A stretch of DNA of 64,000 nucleotides from RGIG1927 sp045546275 (GTDB taxonomy: Bacteria; Bacillota; Clostridia; UMGS1883). Positions 17,523 to 26,055 of this stretch are shown here, in pieces. Positions within the stretch are counted from its first letter, which is position 1; the number at the start of each line of letters is the position of its first letter. The notes beneath the pieces were generated by a model that did not search any database, was not told the origin of the DNA, and saw only the letters and a list, made by a program, of their open reading frames with translations. The translations under genes were made by a program, and so were the position numbers. The stretch spans positions 53,105 to 117,104 of the forward strand of contig JAZQCM010000015.1 of assembly GCA_045546275.1 (NCBI GenBank), given 5' to 3'.

Positions 17523-18790
17523 TGAGCGTAAAAAATATAGTTATTAAAATAGTGCTGTTTTTCCTGGCAATTGCAGTTTTAATAGGGGCAATTGTGCTCT
17601 TGATGGATAACGAGGAAGAAACTGTTAAGGAGGAAATAACCGTTCTCACAATGGATGAAAATGCTGTAAAGAATGTTGACATTTTCGGCATTGAAAGAAT
17701 TTCCTTTTTGCAGATAGACGGACAGTGGAAAATCGAAGGCATGGAAGGACTTAAGGTCAACAATGCCTATGTGTCAGCTCTTATAAAAAGCATGGCGAAC
17801 ATTTCGGCGCCCACCTTGGTTGAACGAAACTCTGAAAGACTAAGTGAGTTTGGGTTTGATAACCCCACTGTTTCTGTAACACTTTCAGGCGAAGGCTTTT
17901 CCGAAACTGTGCGTATCGGCACACAAAGCGGTGAAAACTTTTACATAAACGTTTTGTCCAATAATGATGTTTTCCTTATGCCGAAAAGCGAATTGTACAT
18001 GGCGTTTTTAACAAAAATGGACTATTTTGACCTTACGGCAGTGAAGATGGATGGTGAAAAAATCACTAAAATTTCAATTGGTGACATCACTGTTGAAAAA
18101 AAGGACGATTGGTACGAAATTGCGCCCTACTCAAGATTGGCAGACGGCAAAGTGATGGAAAATGTACTTTCTCTTCTTTCTGAAATACAAGGTGATGAAA
18201 TCATTCTGTGGAAGGATATAGCCTTTGAAGCGGAAAAATACGACGTCACGGAGGTTTTAATTGAAGGGGATGAAAAGCAACGGTTTTTTATTGGCCCATA
18301 TAGTGACGAGCACAGCTATTTGCACCATGATGGCAGCGGATATGCTTACAAGGTGAAAAACGAAGCGGTAAGCTTTATTGAAATGAGTGCATATGATTTA
18401 ATTCTTAAAACAGTTGCACCAATTTCAATAACCAATGTTACAAAAATTGAGTTTGTTTCATCGGGCAGGGCAACTGTGCTTACTATCGATGCTCCCTCCA
18501 GCGAGGCACCTATTTTCTTTAAAAATGGGGAATACGCCGAGGAAAAGAGCTTCCGTGCCTTTTATCAGAAGCTCATGAGCCTTACCTTTACAGGTGAGTG
18601 CAAAAAGGTAAACCCTGCAGAATTTGCAATCCGTTTCACCGAGGAACAGGGAAAAGTGACCGATATAAGATTTCTTAAATTCTCCGAAAGCGAATATGCG
18701 GTGAGCATAAACGGAAAAACCGAATTTAAGGTTAATAAAAAAGCGGTCACAGATATATTCGATGCATTAAAAGAAATTGAAATTATGTAA
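17522..18790 (+). CDS. DUF4340 domain protein, partner of Gld-like ABC system
   Basis: 422 residues. A single N-terminal helix (about 5-27) anchors a large extracytoplasmic beta-rich domain with the repeated DUF4340 pattern (for example WKIEGMEGLKVNNAYVSALI and LSEFGFDNPTVSVTL, echoed later by KKDDWYEI). It starts on the last base of the GldG-like stop codon. DUF4340 proteins regularly follow gldAFG-type genes; the biochemical role is unknown. Confidence 0.85.
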   Translation: MSVKNIVIKIVLFFLAIAVLIGAIVLLMDNEEETVKEEITVLTMDENAVKNVDIFGIERISFLQIDGQWKIEGMEGLKVNNAYVSALIKSMANISAPTLVERNSERLSEFGFDNPTVSVTLSGEGFSETVRIGTQSGENFYINVLSNNDVFLMPKSELYMAFLTKMDYFDLTAVKMDGEKITKISIGDITVEKKDDWYEIAPYSRLADGKVMENVLSLLSEIQGDEIILWKDIAFEAEKYDVTEVLIEGDEKQRFFIGPYSDEHSYLHHDGSGYAYKVKNEAVSFIEMSAYDLILKTVAPISITNVTKIEFVSSGRATVLTIDAPSSEAPIFFKNGEYAEEKSFRAFYQKLMSLTFTGECKKVNPAEFAIRFTEEQGKVTDIRFLKFSESEYAVSINGKTEFKVNKKAVTDIFDALKEIEIM

Positions 18791-18791
18791 G

Positions 18792-18820
18792 AAGGTAGCC
18801 ATAAGGCTACTTTCTTTTTT
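18792..18820 (+). terminator. Terminator after the Gld-like operon
   Basis: GTAGCC-ataa-GGCTAC stem then TTTCTTTTTT, one base after the stop region. The next promoter's -35 box begins two bases later. Confidence 0.8.
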
Positions 18821-18821
18821 G

Positions 18822-18850
18822 TTGCAATTTACAGAAAAAAATGTTATAAT
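18822..18850 (+). promoter_or_regulatory. Promoter for the radical SAM-der-plsY operon
   Basis: TTGCAA (18822-18827), 17-bp spacer, extended TGtTATAAT (-10 at 18845-18850). It abuts the preceding terminator T-tract. Confidence 0.75.
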
Positions 18851-18879
18851 ATACTAAGCTTATTATGAGGTTGTGCGCT

Positions 18880-20199
18880 ATGAAGAAAAATGAAATTAAG
18901 AAGGTGTTTCCAAATTCCATTGCTGAGGAAATCGGATTGGAAAAAGGGGATTCCATATTAAAAATAAATAATCATGAGGTAACCGACATTCTTGACTACC
19001 GCTTTTTAATGAGCGATGAGGAAATTCTCCTTGAGGTTTTAACAAAACAGGGCGAAATTTGTGAGGTTGAAATTGAAAAGGAAATTTACGAGGATTTAGG
19101 TGTTGAGTTTGAATCGGGGCTTATTGACGGGGCAAAAAGATGTGCAAACAATTGTGTTTTCTGCTTTATTGACCAGCTCCCCAAAGGTATGCGAGAAACC
19201 TTGTATTTTAAGGACGACGATACCCGTCTGTCTTTTTTCCAGGGCAATTACGTAACCCTCACAAATGTTTCCGACAAGGAAATTGACAGATTAATAAACA
19301 TGAGGGTCAGTCCCATAAATGTTTCGGTGCACACCACAAACCCCGAGTTAAGGGTGAAAATGCTTAAAAACAAAAACGCAGGCAGTATTTTTGAAAGAAT
19401 GAAAAAGTTTTCCGACAACGGAATACTTTTAAATGCGCAGATTGTGTTGTGCCCCACAATTAACGACGGGGAAGAGCTGGAAAGAAGCCTTTCGGATTTA
19501 CTCACATTGGGTCACATACGAAGTGTGAGCATTGTGCCCATTGGCAAAACAAAATTCCGTCAGGGCTTGTGCGATATTCCTTCCGTAACAAAGGAGAAGG
19601 CAGTCGAGGTATTGGATATTATCGAAAAATGGCAAAAAATTGCACTTAGTAAAATTGGCACAAGACTGTTTTTCGCATCGGACGAATTTTACCTTAAAGC
19701 CGAAAGGGAAATCCCCTGTGAAGAAGAATATGAAGGCTATCCCCAGATTGAAAACGGGGTGGGTCTTATTGCCAGCATGAAAAACGAATTTTACCATGCA
19801 TTAGAAGAAAAATACACTCTTGAAAAAGAGCGCAAGGTCAGCATTGCCACAGGCAAAGCGGCGTATAATTTCATTAAATCTATTGCAAACGATGCCGAAA
19901 AAATGTATAATAATTTAAAGGTAAATGTTTACCTTATTGAAAATAATTTCTTCGGTGAAGAAATAACGGTTTCAGGGCTTTTGTGCGGTGAAGATATTTT
20001 ATCACAGCTTAAAGGCAAGGATTTGGGCGAGTGCCTTTTATTGTCAAAAAGCATGCTTCGTGACTCAACGGATGTACTGTTGGACAACATAACAACAAAA
20101 GATATTGAAAAAGAGCTTAATGTAAAGGTTTTGGCTGTTGAAAATGACGGCTTTGAATTTTTGGAGGCTCTTCTGGGAATAAGCGCGGAGGTGGTTTAA
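18880..20199 (+). CDS. PDZ-radical SAM-DUF512 protein (TIGR03279 type)
   Basis: 439 residues. An N-terminal PDZ-like region (about 8-60, SIAEEIGLEKGDSILKIN) is followed by a radical SAM-type cysteine cluster in RCANNCVFCFIDQLPKGMR (CxxxCxxC) and then the DUF512 domain. The C-terminal part includes the SIATGKAAYNF motif. Predicted to bind a 4Fe-4S cluster; the substrate is unknown. I chose the ATG at 18880, nine bases after GAGG. It abuts der exactly, an arrangement repeated across Clostridia, which suggests a ribosome- or GTPase-related role but does not show it. Confidence 0.88.
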   Translation: MKKNEIKKVFPNSIAEEIGLEKGDSILKINNHEVTDILDYRFLMSDEEILLEVLTKQGEICEVEIEKEIYEDLGVEFESGLIDGAKRCANNCVFCFIDQLPKGMRETLYFKDDDTRLSFFQGNYVTLTNVSDKEIDRLINMRVSPINVSVHTTNPELRVKMLKNKNAGSIFERMKKFSDNGILLNAQIVLCPTINDGEELERSLSDLLTLGHIRSVSIVPIGKTKFRQGLCDIPSVTKEKAVEVLDIIEKWQKIALSKIGTRLFFASDEFYLKAEREIPCEEEYEGYPQIENGVGLIASMKNEFYHALEEKYTLEKERKVSIATGKAAYNFIKSIANDAEKMYNNLKVNVYLIENNFFGEEITVSGLLCGEDILSQLKGKDLGECLLLSKSMLRDSTDVLLDNITTKDIEKELNVKVLAVENDGFEFLEALLGISAEVV

Positions 20200-21525
20200 A
20201 TGGCTAAACCAATTATCGCCATTGTAGGGCGACCCAATGTGGGTAAATCCACACTTTTTAACAAAATAGCAGGCAAGAGAATTTCCATCGTGGAGGACAC
20301 TCCCGGCATCACCCGTGACAGAGTTTATGCCGACGGTGAATGGTGCGGAAGAGAGTTTACCATGATTGACACAGGCGGTATTGAGCCGTACTCAAAGGAT
20401 ATTATCCTTTCGCAAATGAGAAGACAGGCAAATCTTGCAATTGAAATGGCAGATGTTATCATTTTCATGGTAAACATTAAAGACGGCATGACTGCCGCTG
20501 ACCAGGAGGTTGCGGCAATGCTTCAAAAGGCAAATAAGCCTATTGTGCTTGTGTGCAACAAGGTTGATGCCCCCGGTGAAGTGCCAATGGATTTGTACGA
20601 GTTTTACAACCTCGGTCTTGATGAACCCATGGCAGTTTCTTCGGTTCATGGCAGAGGTGTGGGCGATGTGCTTGATAAGTGTGTTTCCTATTTTCCTGAG
20701 GATAACGATGAAGAAGATTTGGATGATACAATAAAGGTTGCTGTTGTTGGTAAGCCAAATGCAGGCAAGAGTAGTCTTATTAACAGGCTTTTGGGCGAAG
20801 ATAGGGTGATTGTTTCTGATATTGCAGGCACCACACGTGATGCAATTGACACACACCTTGAAAAGAACGGCAAAAAGTATACCTTTATCGATACCGCAGG
20901 TATGCGTAAAAAGAGCAAGGTTGACGACATTGTGGAACGCTACAGCGTTATCCGTTCGTTAAATGCGGTTGAACGCTGTGACGTGTGCGTTGTTATGATT
21001 GACGGCGTTGAAGGCATCAGCGAACAGGATGCAAAAATTGCAGGCTATGCTCACGAGCAGGGCAAGGGCACAGTAATTGTTGTAAACAAGTGGGATGCTG
21101 TTGAAAAGGACGACAAAACCATGGAAGCAATGCGAACACAGGTTTACGAAACCTTGGGCTTTATGCAGTATGCGCCTGTTGTGTTCATTTCGGCTCTCAC
21201 AGGACAAAGGGTTGACAACCTTTTCAAAAACATCGATTTTGTTGCCGACCAGAACGCAATAAGACTGCAGACAGGTGCATTGAACGATGTTTTAACCGAT
21301 GCTGTGGCACGTGTTCAGCCTCCCAGTGACAAGGGTAAAAGGCTTAAGCTTTTCTACATTACCCAGGCATCCACAAAGCCACCCACATTTGTTCTTTTCG
21401 TAAACGACAGCGAGCTGGCGCATTTTTCCTACATTAGATATATTGAAAATCAGATAAGAACAGCCTTTGGGTTAACTGGCACACCTGTGAGATTTATTAT
21501 CCGTGAAAGAAAAAATGAAAAATAA
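20200..21525 (+). CDS. der: Ribosome biogenesis GTPase Der (EngA)
   Basis: 441 residues with two tandem GTPase domains and a C-terminal KH-like domain, needed for 50S subunit maturation. G domain 1: GRPNVGKSTLFN (about 8-19), DTPG, DTGG, NKVD. G domain 2: GKPNAGKSSLIN, DIAGTTRDAID, DTAGMRKK, NKWD. The KH domain begins near 350 (ARVQPPSDKGKRLKLFYITQ). GGAGG precedes the ATG, which follows the radical SAM stop directly. Confidence 0.98.
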   Translation: MAKPIIAIVGRPNVGKSTLFNKIAGKRISIVEDTPGITRDRVYADGEWCGREFTMIDTGGIEPYSKDIILSQMRRQANLAIEMADVIIFMVNIKDGMTAADQEVAAMLQKANKPIVLVCNKVDAPGEVPMDLYEFYNLGLDEPMAVSSVHGRGVGDVLDKCVSYFPEDNDEEDLDDTIKVAVVGKPNAGKSSLINRLLGEDRVIVSDIAGTTRDAIDTHLEKNGKKYTFIDTAGMRKKSKVDDIVERYSVIRSLNAVERCDVCVVMIDGVEGISEQDAKIAGYAHEQGKGTVIVVNKWDAVEKDDKTMEAMRTQVYETLGFMQYAPVVFISALTGQRVDNLFKNIDFVADQNAIRLQTGALNDVLTDAVARVQPPSDKGKRLKLFYITQASTKPPTFVLFVNDSELAHFSYIRYIENQIRTAFGLTGTPVRFIIRERKNEK

Positions 21526-21539
21526 AAGGAGAGAATGAC

Positions 21540-22217
21540 ATGCAAGGTATTATTAAGGATTTAACAAGTGTTAATATTATTTACTTTTTAGTTGCGGCAG
21601 CACTTGGCTATCTTATCGGCTCAATTAATCTTTCAATTATCCTTTCAAAGGGTAAGGGCAAGGATATAAGAGAAATGGGAAGCGGCAATGCAGGCACAAC
21701 AAACACTCTTCGCACAATGGGCAAGGGCGCAGCGGCAATGGTTTTGTTGTTTGACATTTTAAAGGGCTGTCTTGTGCCCGGAGTATTGATAAGCGTTGCT
21801 GACAATATGTACACACAGAACACCGCAAACTACGAAATTTGCAACATGGTGCTTACAATGGCATACATATACGCATTCTTTGCAGTTGTTGGTCATTGTT
21901 TCCCTCTTTATTACAATTTCAGAGGCGGTAAGGGGATTGCAACAGCGGCAGGTGCACTTTTGGTTATAAGCCCTGCAGCAACAGGCATTGCAATTGTGGA
22001 ATTTGTTATTTTAATGGTGCTTTTCAGATACGTTTCCCTTTCTTCAATTGTTGCTGTTCTGAACATTGTTATATTTACAGCACTTATGTATCCCGGACAA
22101 AACAGACTCTTTACAATCACACTTGCAATTGCAATTTTAGCAATTTATAAGCACAAAACAAACATTGTAAGACTTCGTGACGGCGAAGAATCCACAATGT
22201 TTTACAAGAAAAAGTAA
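21540..22217 (+). CDS. plsY: Acyl-phosphate:glycerol-3-phosphate acyltransferase PlsY
   Basis: Adds the first acyl chain to glycerol-3-phosphate in the membrane. 225 residues with about five helices and the three PlsY motifs: GYLIGSINLSIILSKGKGKD then MGSGNAGTTNTLR, GHCFPLYYNFRGGKGIATAAG, and a C-terminal KHKTNIVRLRDGEE. GGAGAG precedes the ATG. In the same run as der, as is common in Bacillota. Confidence 0.97.
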   Translation: MQGIIKDLTSVNIIYFLVAAALGYLIGSINLSIILSKGKGKDIREMGSGNAGTTNTLRTMGKGAAAMVLLFDILKGCLVPGVLISVADNMYTQNTANYEICNMVLTMAYIYAFFAVVGHCFPLYYNFRGGKGIATAAGALLVISPAATGIAIVEFVILMVLFRYVSLSSIVAVLNIVIFTALMYPGQNRLFTITLAIAILAIYKHKTNIVRLRDGEESTMFYKKK

Positions 22218-22223
22218 ACGATT

Positions 22224-23444
22224 ATGAATAATTACGATATTGTAATTGTAGGCGGCGGCGCAGCAGGACTTGCAGCCGCCGTTTCTGCAAGAAGAGAAAA
22301 TAAAAATGCTTCAATAGCTGTGGTGGAGAGAAACGACCGTGTTGCAAAGAAAATTCATGCAACAGGTAACGGAAGATGTAACTTTACAAACACCGATATT
22401 GACGAAAAATACTTTTTTGGCGAAAAAGAATTTATAAAAAGTGTCATTTCATATTTTTCAAGTGAAGATGCCATTGAGTTTTTCAAGTCCCTTGGTATTA
22501 TGCACCGTGTTGAAGATGGCAGGGTGTATCCCATTTCAAACCAGGCAAGTGCCATTGCGGACAGCTTAAGGCTTTATCTTTGTGAAAACCATGTGGATTT
22601 TGTTACCGAAACCTTTGTTTCGGACATATCAAAATCAAAAGACGGGTTTAGTGTTGGCAATATACATGCAAAAAAAGTAATTGTTGCCACAGGCGGCAAA
22701 GCCTCGCCCAACACAGGCAGTGACGGCTCAGGCTTTAAACTACTTAAAAAATTCGGGCACAGTGTAAGCGAAATTAAGCCTGCACTTGTAAGTCTTAAAA
22801 CCGAAAACTCAATCACAAAGCCTCTTAAAGGGGTTAAGGTTTTTGCCCGTGTGTCACTTTTGGAAAATACAAAAATTGTTGCATCCGACACGGGGGAAGT
22901 GCTTTTTACCGAATACGGCATGTCGGGAATTCCTGTTATGCAAATTTCAAGGTTTGCCAAAGCGGGAATGACTTTAAGAGTAGACATGCTGCCCAATTTG
23001 TCTGAAAAAGAAGCTATTAATGCAATCTACGAGCGCATACGCCTTTTGCCCGAGCGTGAAGGGGGCGAGCTTTTCGCAGGAATGGTCAACAAAAAGCTTG
23101 CAGTGCCAATGCTTAAGTTTGCATCTGTTCCGAAAATGAGTGTCAAGGCTAAAAACTTTACAGATAAAAACATCCTTAAATGCGGAGAATTTTTAAAAAG
23201 GCTTGACCTTAAAGTTTTGGGTGACAACGGATTTGGCAACGCGCAGGTTTCTGCAGGTGGAGTGAAGCTTTCTGAGTTTAATTCCCAAACAATGGAGTCA
23301 AAGCTTGAAAAAGGGCTGTATGCCGCAGGGGAAATTCTTGATTGCGATGCAATTTGCGGAGGGTATAACCTCCATTGGGCGTGGGCAACAGGCACTCTTG
23401 CAGGCAAAAGTGCAGTGAGGAATTTGTATGATAAGAGTAAATAA
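22224..23444 (+). CDS. HI0933/BaiN-type FAD-dependent oxidoreductase
   Basis: 406 residues. N-terminal FAD-binding Rossmann IVIVGGGAAGLAAAVSARR (about 6-24), the family's NDRVAKKIHATGNGRCNFTN, a second FAD contact VIVATGGKASPNTGSDGSG and a C-terminal GLYAAGEILDCDAICGGYNL. The family (HI0933, YhiN, BaiN) uses FAD and often NAD(P)H; physiological substrates are mostly unknown. Six bases after plsY; its stop region overlaps the next oxidoreductase by 17 bases. Confidence 0.9.
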   Translation: MNNYDIVIVGGGAAGLAAAVSARRENKNASIAVVERNDRVAKKIHATGNGRCNFTNTDIDEKYFFGEKEFIKSVISYFSSEDAIEFFKSLGIMHRVEDGRVYPISNQASAIADSLRLYLCENHVDFVTETFVSDISKSKDGFSVGNIHAKKVIVATGGKASPNTGSDGSGFKLLKKFGHSVSEIKPALVSLKTENSITKPLKGVKVFARVSLLENTKIVASDTGEVLFTEYGMSGIPVMQISRFAKAGMTLRVDMLPNLSEKEAINAIYERIRLLPEREGGELFAGMVNKKLAVPMLKFASVPKMSVKAKNFTDKNILKCGEFLKRLDLKVLGDNGFGNAQVSAGGVKLSEFNSQTMESKLEKGLYAAGEILDCDAICGGYNLHWAWATGTLAGKSAVRNLYDKSK

Positions 23445-24978
23445 TATAAAACTTAAACCAAATTACAAAAAAGAAGATGTTATCGAGGCGATAAGTGCCC
23501 GTATTAAGGCGCCAATCGGCGATATTGAAAGCTTTTCCGAGGTAAAGCTGTCCATTGATGCGAGAGATAAAAAAGATGTTTTTTACGTGGGGGTTTTTGA
23601 CGTTTCGTTAAAGGACGAAAGGCGTTATTACGGCCGTGATGGGGTTTCAAGGTGCGAAAAATATGAATACGAGTACCCTAATCCCTGGCGAGGAACGCAT
23701 CGCCCGATTATTGTTGGGGCAGGCCCTGCAGGGCTTTTCTGTGCATTAATTCTTGCCTACAGAGGAGCAAACCCTATAGTTATTGAACGTGGCAGTTGCG
23801 TGGAGGAAAGGGTAAAAAAGGTGGAAGAATTCTGGCAAAAAGGAGTCCTTGACACCGAGTGTAACGTGCAGTTTGGTGAAGGCGGTGCAGGCACCTTTTC
23901 CGACGGTAAGCTGAATACCGGCACAAAGGACCCAAGGCAGCGAAAGGTGCTTGAAGAGATGGTTGAGGCAGGCGCACCTAAGGAAATACTTTACAAGGCA
24001 AAGCCTCATGTTGGAACAGACAAACTCCGTGAAATGGTGGTAAATATCAGAAAAAAGATTATTTCCATGGGCGGCGAGTTCATTTTTAATTGCCGTATGG
24101 ATGACATTATTATAGGTAATAACTCTGTTTGCTCTATCAAAACCACCAAGGGTGATTTTGAAACAAAAACCCTTATTTTAGCCATTGGTCACAGTGCAAG
24201 GGACACCTTTGAGCTGATAAAAAAACTGAATATCCCCATGGAAAGAAAACCTTTTTCCGTGGGTGCAAGAATAGAACACTTAAGAGAAGACATAAACCGT
24301 GCTCAATACGGCGATTTTGCACCATTTTTAGAGGCTGCGGACTACAAGTGCAACATTAAAGCGTCAAGCGGGCGAGGTGTGTACACCTTTTGCATGTGCC
24401 CCGGTGGCTTTGTTGTGCCCAGTGCAAGCGAAACAGAAAGCGTTGTTACAAACGGCATGAGCAATTTTGCCCGTGACAATGTTAATTCCAACAGTGCATT
24501 GTTAGTTTCGGTATATCCTGATGATTTTGACGGAAGCGACGTGCTTTCGGGCATGCATTTTCAGCGAAAGCTCGAAAGAAGCGCATTTTACCAGGCAGGC
24601 GCTGATTATAAAGCGCCGTGCCAGAGGGTGGGGGATTTCTTTAACGAAAAACGCTCGGAGGCTTTCGGGAAAGTAACACCTACTTATGAAATAGGCGTAA
24701 CACCCTCTGATTTAAACAGGCTTTTTCCAAAGTTTATTTCTCAAGGACTTAAAGAGGCTATATTAGGCTTTGGAAAAAGAATTAAAGGCTTTGACATGCC
24801 CGATGCCGTGCTTACGGGAGTTGAAACAAGAAGCTCTTCCCCTGTAAGAATTATACGAAATGAAAGCTTTTCTTCCTATATAAAAGGTTTGTATCCCTGC
24901 GGTGAGGGAGCAGGCTATGCAGGAGGAATTATGAGCGCGGCGGTTGACGGAATTAAGGTAGGCGAACAATGCGAATAG
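23428..24978 (+). CDS. FAD-dependent dehydrogenase (COG2509 type)
   Basis: 516 residues. An N-terminal domain of about 90 residues (IRVNNIKLKPNYKKEDV) precedes the FAD-binding motif PIIVGAGPAGLFCALILA (about 93-110), then NVQFGEGGAGTFSDGKLNTG and, near the C-terminus, YPCGEGAGYAGGIMSAAVDG. Overlap with the preceding oxidoreductase gene by 17 bases suggests the two are translated together. Function in the cell is not known. Confidence 0.88.
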   Translation: MIRVNNIKLKPNYKKEDVIEAISARIKAPIGDIESFSEVKLSIDARDKKDVFYVGVFDVSLKDERRYYGRDGVSRCEKYEYEYPNPWRGTHRPIIVGAGPAGLFCALILAYRGANPIVIERGSCVEERVKKVEEFWQKGVLDTECNVQFGEGGAGTFSDGKLNTGTKDPRQRKVLEEMVEAGAPKEILYKAKPHVGTDKLREMVVNIRKKIISMGGEFIFNCRMDDIIIGNNSVCSIKTTKGDFETKTLILAIGHSARDTFELIKKLNIPMERKPFSVGARIEHLREDINRAQYGDFAPFLEAADYKCNIKASSGRGVYTFCMCPGGFVVPSASETESVVTNGMSNFARDNVNSNSALLVSVYPDDFDGSDVLSGMHFQRKLERSAFYQAGADYKAPCQRVGDFFNEKRSEAFGKVTPTYEIGVTPSDLNRLFPKFISQGLKEAILGFGKRIKGFDMPDAVLTGVETRSSSPVRIIRNESFSSYIKGLYPCGEGAGYAGGIMSAAVDGIKVGEQCE

Positions 24979-25069
24979 ACAAAAATGCAAGTTCGGCGTA
25001 CAAAAGGATAACATTAAGCGTTTTAATCAAAAAACAACAAAAAAAATCTTGTTTTTTATGAAAAATAAC

Positions 25070-25097
25070 TTGAAAAATAAATATCTTGTGCTATACT
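25070..25097 (+). promoter_or_regulatory. Promoter for the dockerin protein gene
   Basis: TTGAAA (25070-25075), 16-bp spacer, extended TGcTATACT (-10 at 25092-25097). Transcription from it would give a leader of roughly 115 bases. Confidence 0.65.
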
Positions 25098-25102
25098 ATA
25101 GG

Positions 25103-25220
25103 TATGTGAATAATGCCAAAGTATAGATTGGGCAGTTTGCTATCATGGTGAGCTGAACCGAAGATAAAAAAGCTTGGCAGCACAAAAAAAATTTATTTTT
25201 TCCTGAAAGGAGACGAAAAC
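25103..25220 (+). ncRNA. Structured 5' leader, possible riboswitch
   Basis: The leader holds a 10-bp hairpin (25133-25142 with 25146-25155, loop TCA, several G-T pairs) sitting between TTGGG (25128-25132) and AACCG (25156-25160). GCCAA (25115-25119) can pair with TTGGC (25174-25178) to close the whole unit, or its CCAA can pair locally with TTGG at 25128-25131, so two exclusive folds exist. The order TTGGGCA-hairpin-AACCGA recalls class II c-di-GMP aptamers but I cannot place it in that family with confidence. No terminator follows; an A-run/T-run hairpin sits just ahead of the ribosome site. Confidence 0.35.
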
Positions 25221-26018
25221 ATGAAGAAACTCAGCAAAATTCTTCTCGTTATGGCATTGACACTTGTAGTGTTCTTTGCTATGATGGCAGTCGCTTCAGC
25301 AGCTACTATTAAGAGCGTTGAAGCAGGCGTTGCAGCTGATGAAGGCAGAACTATTTCCGTAACAGTTGAATACGGTTCTCCCGAAGCAGCTCAGCAGTCC
25401 ACAGTGCTTGTTGTTAAGTCCGGTACAGCTCTTGCAACACTTCAGGATTCCGATATCAAGTATATCGATCAGGAAGCAGTTAACGACACAACCGTTACTT
25501 ACACATTCAAGCTCCTTGAGGCTGACCGCACAGGTACATATGATGTATACGTAGGCGGTACAGGTGTTGATGCACCCGAAGATACTTCTTTCTCTTTCGA
25601 CACAAAGAAGATTATCGGTACAGTTGTTGTAAAGGGCGATGCTACAAAGGCAACAGCGGTTGCTACAGATGCAGCTAACAACTCTGTAAACGGTACAGTA
25701 GCTTCTGACGGTAAGTATGAAATCGAAGTTAGTCAGGGTACGTACAAAGTTGTTCTTGGTAAAGCCGGTTACCTTTACAAGACATACGAAAATGTAGTTG
25801 CTGATGCAAACGAAGTTAACCTTGGTTCTGTTACACTTATCGGTGGTGAATTCACAGGCGATGGCGTTATCGACGTTGAAGACCTTAATGGTGTTTTGAT
25901 GAACTATAAGCAGAAAGTTGCAGACTTTGATTTCAATGATGATGGTGTCGTTGACATTGAAGAACTTGATGCAGTTCTCGGTAATTACAAGGCAGAAGCA
26001 GCTAAGGCTTACAACTAA
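25221..26018 (+). CDS. Secreted dockerin-domain protein
   Basis: 265 residues, AAAGGAGA upstream. Signal peptide 1-28 (ending AVASAA). Residues about 29-130 form a beta domain (TISVTVEYGSP, GTYDVYVGGTGVDAPED) and about 131-205 a carboxypeptidase-regulatory-like domain (GYLYKTYENVVADANEVNLG). From 208 two EF-hand-like dockerin loops follow: TGDGVIDVEDLNGVLMNY and NDDGVVDIEELDAVLGNY. There is no catalytic domain, so it is a structural or binding component. Codon use is strongly biased, implying high expression. The next gene product has a cohesin-like domain, suggesting but not proving partnership. Confidence 0.82.
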   Translation: MKKLSKILLVMALTLVVFFAMMAVASAATIKSVEAGVAADEGRTISVTVEYGSPEAAQQSTVLVVKSGTALATLQDSDIKYIDQEAVNDTTVTYTFKLLEADRTGTYDVYVGGTGVDAPEDTSFSFDTKKIIGTVVVKGDATKATAVATDAANNSVNGTVASDGKYEIEVSQGTYKVVLGKAGYLYKTYENVVADANEVNLGSVTLIGGEFTGDGVIDVEDLNGVLMNYKQKVADFDFNDDGVVDIEELDAVLGNYKAEAAKAYN

Positions 26019-26055
26019 TTCTTTGCTGCGATTATAAAAAGGAGTGTTATTAATT

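Noticed and set aside
23746..24009. Small minus-strand frames inside the FAD-dependent genes
   Set aside because: They are reverse-frame shadows of clear coding sequence.
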